A DNA stretch of 17,868 nucleotides from Actinomycetes bacterium (lineage in GTDB: Bacteria; Actinomycetota; Thermoleophilia; Solirubrobacterales; Solirubrobacteraceae). The stretch covers positions 1 through 17,868 of the forward strand of contig JAEZDB010000062.1 of the NCBI GenBank assembly GCA_023429855.1, written 5' to 3'. Below are positions 8,528 through 13,685 of this stretch, piece by piece; position 1 is the first letter of the stretch, and the number at the start of each line of letters is the position of its first letter. Both the position numbers and the translations under genes were made by a program. The notes beneath the pieces were generated by a model. That model saw only the letters and a program-made list of their open reading frames with translations, was not told the DNA's origin and did not search any database.

Positions 8528-8547
8528 GCGGGCGCGGCGCCGCCCGC
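8528..8547. terminator. GC hairpin between convergent genes (possible bidirectional terminator)
   Basis: A perfect 7-bp stem (8528-8534 with 8541-8547) around a 6-base loop lies between the plus-strand DoxX-like gene and the minus-strand kinase. It sits where a shared terminator would be expected. No T-run follows on either strand, so the call rests on position and stem only. Confidence 0.45.
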
Positions 8548-8548
8548 T

Positions 8549-10102
8549 CTAGTCGGCGCTGCCCGTGACCGTCTTACTGAGGACGATCTCGCGGATGCCA
8601 ACCGACTTCTCGCCCTCAGGCAGCGCGGTGATCCACACGAGGTAGTAGCGGTAGGGCTTGTTCGCGGTGCCGTCGAGCGGGACCTTGACCGTCTTGGCTG
8701 CGCCCGTGATGTCGGCGGCCTTCACCCAGCCGTTGCCGGGGACCGTCGTCGGGACCGCGCCGCCCGGTGCCGCGAAGATCTGGCCGCTCCAGCCTGGCGT
8801 CTCCGACTGGATCTCGATCTTCGTCGCCTTCACGCTTGGCTTGGCGTCGATGTAGATGCCCACGCCGGGCTTCGGCGCGAGCGTGCCGGCGTTGTAGTTC
8901 TCGGTCGTCCAGACCGTCTGGGGGTTGCCGTCGACCACGTTGGCGGCCGTCTCGTCGTGCTCGTCGCGCAGGTCGCCGTTGCCGAATGGGTCGTAAGCGC
9001 TCGCGGCGGTCTGCCCGACCGATACCTCGCGCTCGTTCTTGACCTGCGGCGTGACGCCGCGGCGCTCGCCGGTGCCCTTCTCGGCGGTCTGGCCCAGCGC
9101 GAACGCGAGCCCGATCAGCGCGATCACCGACACCAGCGCGAGCAGGGCGACGACGCCCTTGCGCGGACGGCCAAAGCGGGTCCGCAGCGGCACGCGGTTG
9201 CGCGTCGCTGCGGGCAGCGAGCGCAGGATCTCGGTCGCCTGGCCGGGCGCGACGCCGCTGCGCGACGACTCGATCGCGAGGACGTCTTCGAGGTCGGCGA
9301 TCGCGGCGGCCGTGTCGGGCGGGCGCTTGCCCGGCTCCTTCGCGGTGAGCCGGTCGAGCAGCTGCGCGAGCGCGACCGACGTGCCGGGTCGCAGGAGCTG
9401 GACGTCGGGCAGCTCGTCGCGCACGTGCCGCATCGCCACGGCGACCTGGTTCTCGCCCTTAAAGGGGACGTCGCCCGTGAGCATCTCGAACAGGACGATG
9501 CCGAGCGAGTACAGGTCGCTTTGGGGGCCCACGCGCTTGCCGAGCGCCTGCTCTGGGCTGACGTAGTCGGTGGTGCCGAGGACGCGCCCGTCGGCGGTGA
9601 GGCCGTCTTCCTCGAGCGTGCGAGCGATGCCGAAGTCGGTGACCTTCGCGCGGCCCTCCTCGTCGATCAAGACGTTTTGCGGCTTGACGTCGCGGTGGAC
9701 GATGCCCTTGTCGTGCGCGGCCTGCAGCGCCCGGGCGATCTCGATCGCGTAGGCGAGCGCCTCGGTGACGGGCAGGCGGCCGAGGCGGCGGATTCGGGCT
9801 TTGAGGGTCTCGCCGGCGACGTACTCGAAGACGATGAAGGGCGCGTGGTCGTGCTCGCCGACGTCGATCACCTGCACGATGTGCGGGTGGTTCAGGCGAG
9901 CGACGGCGCGGGCCTCGCGACGGAACCGCTCAAGCTGGTCGGAGTCCTCGGCGACCTGCCGCAGCATCGACTTGATGGCGACCGTGCGCTCGAGCGTGGT
10001 GTCGAACGCGCGGTAGACGGTCGACATGCCGCCAGCGCCGACTTTGGCGTCGAGTCGGTAGCGATTCGCAAGAACCTGATCGCCTGTGGTGGTCGGCTCC
10101 AC
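8549..10102 (-). CDS. Receptor Ser/Thr protein kinase with discoidin-like extracellular domain
   Basis: This 517-residue protein has a kinase domain (about 15-275) with Lys44 in VAIK, HRDVKPQN from 136, DFG at 156-158 and SPE at 182-184, so it should be active. The activation loop has one obvious Thr (T169) and lacks the TxT pair seen in PknB. A membrane helix spans about 316-337. The outer part (about 357-510) has no PASTA repeats. It resembles the discoidin/F5-8C-like module found on the C-terminus of actinobacterial MurJ/MviN and some kinases: the motif run DPFGNGD at 371-377, the DG-P-T-W-T stretch at 391-399 and PGVGIYID at 412-419. Such modules often bind glycans, so a wall ligand is plausible but unproven. 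The start is GTG 10102. No Shine-Dalgarno fits, but a promoter-like element ends six bases upstream, suggesting a leaderless mRNA. Confidence 0.88.
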   Translation of the reverse strand: MEPTTTGDQVLANRYRLDAKVGAGGMSTVYRAFDTTLERTVAIKSMLRQVAEDSDQLERFRREARAVARLNHPHIVQVIDVGEHDHAPFIVFEYVAGETLKARIRRLGRLPVTEALAYAIEIARALQAAHDKGIVHRDVKPQNVLIDEEGRAKVTDFGIARTLEEDGLTADGRVLGTTDYVSPEQALGKRVGPQSDLYSLGIVLFEMLTGDVPFKGENQVAVAMRHVRDELPDVQLLRPGTSVALAQLLDRLTAKEPGKRPPDTAAAIADLEDVLAIESSRSGVAPGQATEILRSLPAATRNRVPLRTRFGRPRKGVVALLALVSVIALIGLAFALGQTAEKGTGERRGVTPQVKNEREVSVGQTAASAYDPFGNGDLRDEHDETAANVVDGNPQTVWTTENYNAGTLAPKPGVGIYIDAKPSVKATKIEIQSETPGWSGQIFAAPGGAVPTTVPGNGWVKAADITGAAKTVKVPLDGTANKPYRYYLVWITALPEGEKSVGIREIVLSKTVTGSAD

Positions 10103-10108
10103 CTCCCC

Positions 10109-10138
10109 ATTGTCACCACCTGGGCGGCGGGCCGTCGA
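10109..10138 (-). promoter_or_regulatory. Probable leaderless promoter of the discoidin-domain kinase
   Basis: On the minus strand there is a -35-like TCGACG (10138-10133), an 18-base spacer and a -10-like GACAAT (10114-10109). Six bases later comes the GTG start at 10102, where transcription would begin. This geometry is common for leaderless mRNAs in Actinomycetota and explains the missing ribosome-binding site. Confidence 0.45.
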
Positions 10139-10238
10139 CAGAAGGGTTGCCGCGGCGCGATCGCGCGCGCCTCTGGCGCGTTGCCGCTCTGACTCGCGGA
10201 CGGATGAGGGTGCGGCACCTCGCCCGCGCCCCGGCCAG

Positions 10239-10261
10239 GTTTGCAGGAGCGGTCTGCAAAC
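10239..10261 (-). terminator. Perfect 8-bp hairpin after the TIG-protein gene
   Basis: GTTTGCAG (10239-10246) and CTGCAAAC (10254-10261) pair perfectly around a 7-base loop. The hairpin begins 30 bases after the TIG gene stop. It may end that transcript, but no T-run follows, and it could instead be an operator upstream of the kinase gene. Confidence 0.45.
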
Positions 10262-10290
10262 GTGACCGGGGTTCGACGTGCCCGGACGCG

Positions 10291-11835
10291 CTAGAAGAGC
10301 GAGCGGTAGACGAGCTTCGTCGGCGCCGTGGCGGTGCCAACGCGGGTGGTCACGCTGACCGCGTAGCTGCCTTTGCTCTGCGCCGGCGCGTAGGCAAAGA
10401 CCTGCGTCGCGGTCGAGCCGAGCACGACGGCGCCGCGGCTGCCGACCTTGACCGACCTGAGACCGCCGAGGTTGGTGCCACGAATCGTGATGAAGCCGCC
10501 GAAGCCGGCGAAGACCGGGCCGCCGCTCAGGCTGGCGACGGTCGGCGTGTTGACCGGCACGGGCGGCGCCTCGTAGGTGAAGTCGTCGGTCGGCGGCGTC
10601 TTGCCGCGTGCCTCGACCGGGTTCCCCGTGCCAAGGGCGGTGCCGCGCACGACGACGTCGACGGAGCCCGCGGCCGCGCCCGCGGGGACCGTGACGGTAA
10701 TCCGCTCCAAGTCGAAGGTGCCGTCGGTGAGGCCGGCGGCCCTGGTCCAGTCGGTCACGGTCGCTTGCCGGTCACCGAAGAAGACCTGCGGGGAGCGGGC
10801 CCAGGTGCCGTCGACGAGGATCGTCGCGGTGCCGCCGCCGGCCAGTGGCCCGCGGGACGGGGTGATCGAGTGGATCGCGCTCGGCGCCTCGTAGCGGTAG
10901 TCGTTGCTGGACGCCGTTTTGCCCCACAGGATCGTGGAACCGTCGCGGAGCGACACGTCGACCCAGCCAGGCGCGTGGGCGGGAATCGTGCCGGACGCGA
11001 TCCACCCGTCGGCGCGGGGCGGGCACGGGTCTTCGGGGATGCAGGCGACGCCGTTGGGCGAGATCACCGTGTCGTCGACCGGTGTCTCACCGAAGTACAG
11101 CTTGGCCGACGACGACACCCTGGGGCCGTCGAACGCCACGGCGAACGCCCCGCCACCGGCGGCCGGTCCGAAGTTCGCCCCGGAGATCTGGCGCAGTCCT
11201 TCTGACCGGTCGGAGGTCGAAGCGCTTGGCGAGAAGCAGCCGTCGCGGTAGGCGCCAAGCGTGCGGCCCGTGCTGCCGAAGTAGGCGTGGACCACGTAGT
11301 CGGGGCCAGCGGCGTAGGCCGGGCTCGGGGCGGTGATGTCGATGCCAGCCGACGCGTTCGCTGTGTAGGCGGTGGGGCGGCCGCCGATGGCGAGCGAGTC
11401 CGGCACGCCGCTGCCGCTGAGCGTGAACGTCGAACCGCACTGCCAGGCCAGCGGCTCCTTGGGAGCCTCGTAGGTGTAGTCGTTGCTGGTGCCGCTGACG
11501 CCCCCGATGCCGTCGACTTCCACCTCGACCGTGCTCCCAGCGACGCCAGCCGGAACGCGGACCTCGAAGTAGTAGTAGGCGATGCTGTTCTCGAAGTCGT
11601 CGCCGATGACGAGCTCGGTCGGCGCCGACGCTCGAGCTCCGCCGAACGTCACGGTGCCCGGGCGCAGGCTCCGGGTGCCGATCCGGACGGTGTTGCCGCC
11701 GGCGGCGGGCCCGGAGGCGTCCGACATGGAGATGATGCCGGGCGTGCGGTCGACCACGGCGGCCGAGGCTACGGTTGGTGCGGCGCTGGCGAGCGCCAGC
11801 GCGGCGATAGACAGGAGACGGCGATGCAGGCGCAC
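10291..11835 (-). CDS. Secreted protein with four IPT/TIG (Ig-like) repeats
   Basis: The chosen GTG start at 11835 gives 514 residues. Residues 1-25 form a classic signal peptide: basic MRLHRR, a hydrophobic core, and an ASA cleavage site before AVVD. GAAGG lies about five bases upstream as Shine-Dalgarno. An in-frame ATG at 11904 would add 23 residues ahead of the signal peptide but lies inside the predicted promoter. Four IPT/TIG beta-sandwich repeats start at about 33, 215, 321 and 431. The first three each end in a near-identical linker (DYTYEAP, DYRYEAP, DFTYEAP). Hallmark openings such as ITPSRGPLAGGGTATI are clear. A non-TIG insert (about 127-212) with Cys133 and Cys200 separates repeats 1 and 2. 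No sortase motif or membrane anchor is seen. The likely role is a surface or matrix protein; no enzyme is indicated. Confidence 0.82.
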   Translation of the reverse strand: MRLHRRLLSIAALALASAAPTVASAAVVDRTPGIISMSDASGPAAGGNTVRIGTRSLRPGTVTFGGARASAPTELVIGDDFENSIAYYYFEVRVPAGVAGSTVEVEVDGIGGVSGTSNDYTYEAPKEPLAWQCGSTFTLSGSGVPDSLAIGGRPTAYTANASAGIDITAPSPAYAAGPDYVVHAYFGSTGRTLGAYRDGCFSPSASTSDRSEGLRQISGANFGPAAGGGAFAVAFDGPRVSSSAKLYFGETPVDDTVISPNGVACIPEDPCPPRADGWIASGTIPAHAPGWVDVSLRDGSTILWGKTASSNDYRYEAPSAIHSITPSRGPLAGGGTATILVDGTWARSPQVFFGDRQATVTDWTRAAGLTDGTFDLERITVTVPAGAAAGSVDVVVRGTALGTGNPVEARGKTPPTDDFTYEAPPVPVNTPTVASLSGGPVFAGFGGFITIRGTNLGGLRSVKVGSRGAVVLGSTATQVFAYAPAQSKGSYAVSVTTRVGTATAPTKLVYRSLF

Positions 11836-11892
11836 GCTGACCTTCCAGTGGGACGGTGAGGACACAGTGTCGGAATACGACACGTGTCGCAG

Positions 11893-11921
11893 ATACTCAG
11901 TCATGGGGAGCTGGCCGTCAA
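11893..11921 (-). promoter_or_regulatory. Sigma-70-type promoter of the TIG-protein gene
   Basis: On the minus strand TTGACG (11921-11916) is followed by a 17-base spacer and GAGTAT (11898-11893). A transcript would begin near 11886, about 50 bases before the GTG start at 11835 and after the alternative ATG at 11904. Five of six -35 bases match consensus; the -10 is weaker. Confidence 0.55.
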
Positions 11922-12000
11922 GGGGCCGGCTCCGACCCGGCGAAGGCAGGCCGCGCGCCGCGCCGACGCGGACGCCAGCACGATCGCGTCCTACAACGCA

Positions 12001-12026
12001 CAGCGCCCGCCGAGGAGCGGGCGCTG
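12001..12026 (-). terminator. Terminator hairpin 3 downstream of the sigma gene (10-bp perfect stem)
   Basis: CAGCGCCCGC (12001-12010) and GCGGGCGCTG (12017-12026) pair perfectly around a 6-base loop. On the minus strand the stem is followed by the moderately T/G-rich TGCGTTGTAGG. It is the best single terminator candidate after the sigma gene. Confidence 0.65.
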
Positions 12027-12035
12027 GCTGTCCGG

Positions 12036-12065
12036 AGCGCGGCGGCTGAGAGGCCCCGCCGCGCT
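12036..12065 (-). terminator. Hairpin 2 downstream of the sigma gene (10-bp perfect stem)
   Basis: AGCGCGGCGG (12036-12045) and CCGCCGCGCT (12056-12065) pair perfectly around a 10-base loop. It sits between two further perfect hairpins in the same gap. No T-run follows. Confidence 0.5.
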
Positions 12066-12067
12066 GG

Positions 12068-12094
12068 CAGTCGTCGGTCGTCCGATGACGACTG
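12068..12094 (-). terminator. Hairpin 1 downstream of the sigma gene (8-bp perfect stem)
   Basis: CAGTCGTC (12068-12075) and GACGACTG (12087-12094) pair perfectly around an 11-base loop. The hairpin begins 18 bases after the sigma stop codon on the minus strand and is the first of three consecutive stem-loops. Confidence 0.45.
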
Positions 12095-12112
12095 TGGAGA
12101 GTGTCGGGGTCG

Positions 12113-12916
12113 CTACGCGACCAGCTGCATCATGGCGGCGTCGTCGTTGAGCGACTGACGCAGGCGCTTCTTGAGCTGCGTGTGGATCTGGCAGACGCGG
12201 CTCTCGGAGACGCCGAGGATCGAGCCGATCTCCGCGAGGGTCATGCCCTTGACGTAGAGCAGCACGACGACCTCGCGCTCGCGCTGGGAGAGCTCGGCGA
12301 AGGCCTGGCGGAAGCGCTCCTTGCCAGCGGTCACGTTGGCCTGGTGCTCGGGGTCGAGGCGCTGATCGCCGCAGGGGAGGGTGTCGATGCGCTCGATCGA
12401 GGTCTCCTCTTCGCCGACGACGAGCGTGTTGAGGCTCGTCACGTCGGAGCGGGAGATCTCCTGGGCGCGCTGGCGCAGCTCGGCCTTGGTGCAGTGGAGG
12501 GCTTCGCAGAGCTCGTCCTCGGAAGGGTGGCGGCCGTGGAGCGCGGTGAACTCCTCACCGGCCTTCTCGATGTCGCGCTCCCAGCGGCGGACGGAGCGCG
12601 GCGCCCAGTCGTTGCGGCGGAGCTCGTCGAGGACGGCGCCGTGAATGCGGGTCCATGCGTACTGCTCGAGCGTCGCGCCCTTGGTGGGGTCGAAGCGGTC
12701 GATCGAGCGCATGAGGGCTTCAAGGCCGACGGAGATGAAGTCGTCGACGTCGCAGCGGGCCGGCATCTCGCGGACCTTGCGGTAGACGATGTACTTCACC
12801 AGCGGGGCGAAGGTCAGGACGAGTCGATCGCGCGTCGCCGGGTTACCGGTGCGCTTGTACTCGTTCCAGAGGCGGAGCGTGGTGTCGCTGTCGCGACGCG
12901 TTGACGTGGAGGCCAT
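12113..12916 (-). CDS. RNA polymerase sigma factor, FliA/WhiG family (sigma-28 type)
   Basis: This group 3 sigma factor has 267 residues, a usual length for the family. Region 2 (about 25-105) contains the family signature FISVGLEALMRSIDRFDPTKG and the AWTRIHGAVLDELRRNDWAPRSVR stretch (from about 87) typical of FliA/WhiG. Region 3 lies at about 113-190. Region 4 (about 200-256) carries the -35-binding helix-turn-helix MTLAEIGSILGVSESRV and ends in QIHTQLKKRLRQ. The family directs transcription of motility genes (FliA) or sporulation genes (WhiG). No flagellar or sporulation gene is in view, so I do not choose between them. The ATG at 12916 is preceded by GAGAG about nine bases upstream. Family members are normally held by an anti-sigma factor such as FlgM or RsiG, and none is recognisable here. 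Three strong hairpins follow the stop. Confidence 0.92.
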   Translation of the reverse strand: MASTSTRRDSDTTLRLWNEYKRTGNPATRDRLVLTFAPLVKYIVYRKVREMPARCDVDDFISVGLEALMRSIDRFDPTKGATLEQYAWTRIHGAVLDELRRNDWAPRSVRRWERDIEKAGEEFTALHGRHPSEDELCEALHCTKAELRQRAQEISRSDVTSLNTLVVGEEETSIERIDTLPCGDQRLDPEHQANVTAGKERFRQAFAELSQREREVVVLLYVKGMTLAEIGSILGVSESRVCQIHTQLKKRLRQSLNDDAAMMQLVA

Positions 12917-12991
12917 GACGTTGATCTCTCAGTGGACGGAATGGTGCCGGGGACGACCGGGGGGAACGTTTCTCCTTTCGACGCTATCTCT

Positions 12992-13011
12992 CGTGTGCGA
13001 GAGCGCACGCG
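12992..13011. repeat. Inverted repeat in the sigma gene leader
   Basis: CGTGTGCG (12992-12999) and CGCACGCG (13004-13011) form an 8-bp stem with one mismatch (G-T wobble) and a 4-base loop. An A-run follows on the plus strand. It lies about 75 bases upstream of the sigma ATG and could be a leader stem-loop or a protein-binding dyad. Confidence 0.35.
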
Positions 13012-13073
13012 CGAAAAATACGACGAATGTCCAGTTCCGGCCGCTGAGGAAGGGACTGACCGGCCGCGGCCTA

Positions 13074-13090
13074 GCGACCGGTCCGGTTGC
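13074..13090. promoter_or_regulatory. Operator-like 17-bp dyad overlapping a -35 element
   Basis: GCGACCGG, a central T, and CCGGTTGC form an odd-centred palindrome with one mismatched pair. Its right end covers the first four bases of the TTGCCA -35-like element at 13087-13092, so a bound protein would block that promoter. The binding protein is unknown. Confidence 0.4.
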
Positions 13091-13115
13091 CACTCAGCGA
13101 ACGTCTGGCAATAAC
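13087..13115 (+). promoter_or_regulatory. Promoter-like element for the orphan 108-residue gene
   Basis: TTGCCA (13087-13092), a 17-base spacer and AATAAC (13110-13115) match five of six and four of six sigma-70 consensus bases. Transcription would start near 13122, giving a leader of about 140 bases before the ATG at 13261. Confidence 0.4.
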
Positions 13116-13232
13116 GCCGTCAGCTGGACGACCGTCGGGGGTTCAGGCAGCCGAACGGCCAGGGCCTTCAAGTTGGTCCGTTGTCGCACCGAATCTCGGA
13201 GCACACCGCTCGGCAGGACGCTGAGCAGGTGA

Positions 13233-13252
13233 CCGGGTCACGGATGACCCGG
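13233..13252 (+). promoter_or_regulatory. Hairpin overlapping the ribosome-binding site of the orphan gene
   Basis: CCGGGTCA (13233-13240) and TGACCCGG (13245-13252) pair perfectly around a 4-base loop. The 3' arm includes the first two Gs of the GGGGGA Shine-Dalgarno (13251-13256), six to nine bases before ATG 13261. Folding would partly hide the site. As DNA it could also be an operator. Confidence 0.5.
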
Positions 13253-13260
13253 GGGAAACA

Positions 13261-13587
13261 ATGACCGGACGCACCACCTCCACACACGCTGAGCACGACT
13301 TGACCGTGCTCGACGGCGGCCTTACTGGCAGGCGCTTCTCGCAGGACGAGCTTGAAGCGACCTTTGACGCAGCCTGGCTGGCCCGAGAGATCGAAGAGGC
13401 CGCGAGCCTCTGCGACCAGCTCGAAGCCGAAGGACGGCGCATCGCCTTCACACCCCGGGGGAACGGGGAACGAGGCCTGAGCGCCAGCATCCGGGACCTC
13501 CTCACGGACGACCTCATGCGCGAACTGGACACTCGCGACGTAGTCGACGTGGACCGTCTCATCCACCTCAACAGAATGAGGGGCTGA
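13261..13587 (+). CDS. Hypothetical 108-residue charged protein, divergent from the sigma gene
   Basis: I do not recognise this protein. It starts at ATG 13261 after GGGGGA. It is soluble, with no signal peptide or membrane segment. Residues 26-59 are strongly helical and amphipathic (SQDELEATFDAAWLAREIEE and beyond), with a second helical stretch at about 74-105 rich in Asp, Leu and Arg. There is one Cys (residue 51). Codon choice is less GC-biased than in its neighbours (GAA, GGA, ACA, AGA, AGG and TTG all appear), suggesting low expression or later acquisition. It is the only plus-strand gene in the right half and is divergent from a FliA/WhiG sigma factor, so an anti-sigma or regulatory role is conceivable. 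No FlgM or RsiG signature is visible, and that idea is inference only. Confidence 0.6.
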   Translation: MTGRTTSTHAEHDLTVLDGGLTGRRFSQDELEATFDAAWLAREIEEAASLCDQLEAEGRRIAFTPRGNGERGLSASIRDLLTDDLMRELDTRDVVDVDRLIHLNRMRG

Positions 13588-13607
13588 CCATTGCCTCGTA
13601 GTCTCAG

Positions 13608-13627
13608 CGGGCCCGGCATCGGGCCCG
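13608..13627. terminator. 8-bp perfect hairpin after the orphan gene
   Basis: Two copies of CGGGCCCG (13608-13615 and 13620-13627) separated by GCAT form a perfect stem, 20 bases after the orphan-gene stop. It lies in the gap between convergent genes and probably serves as a terminator. No clear T-run is present. Confidence 0.5.
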
Positions 13628-13639
13628 GCCGCTAACGCC

Positions 13640-13678
13640 CGAGCGATCGTGCCGTGCAGGCGCTGGCCTGCGCGCTCG
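13640..13678 (-). terminator. Compound stem-loop after purA
   Basis: An outer stem CGAGCG/CGCTCG (13640-13645 with 13673-13678) encloses an inner perfect stem GCAGGC/GCCTGC (13656-13661 with 13666-13671). It starts seven bases after the purA stop on the minus strand, the expected position for its terminator. Confidence 0.45.
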
Positions 13679-13685
13679 AACGAAC

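Larger units (their letters stand above)
12917..13260. other. 344-bp divergent intergenic region between sigma gene and orphan gene
   Basis: No ORF here looks like a gene. The region holds a near-perfect hairpin (12992-13011), two direct copies of CCGGCCGC (13037-13044 and 13060-13067, start-to-start 23 bases), an operator-like dyad (13074-13090), a plus-strand promoter-like element (13087-13115) and a hairpin at the plus-strand ribosome-binding site (13233-13252). I found no convincing promoter for the sigma gene on the minus strand. Confidence 0.6.

Noticed and set aside
10156..10167. 12-bp perfect palindrome GCGCGATCGCGC upstream of the kinase
   Set aside because: In such GC-rich sequence alternating GC palindromes arise easily, and nothing else supports a function.
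8522..10192. 556-codon plus-strand ORF across the discoidin-domain kinase
   Set aside because: The minus-strand frame encodes a complete kinase; the plus frame has no recognisable motif.
12789..13232. 147-codon plus-strand ORF overlapping the sigma gene start and the divergent region
   Set aside because: It has no Shine-Dalgarno and no recognisable domain, and half is antisense to the sigma gene.
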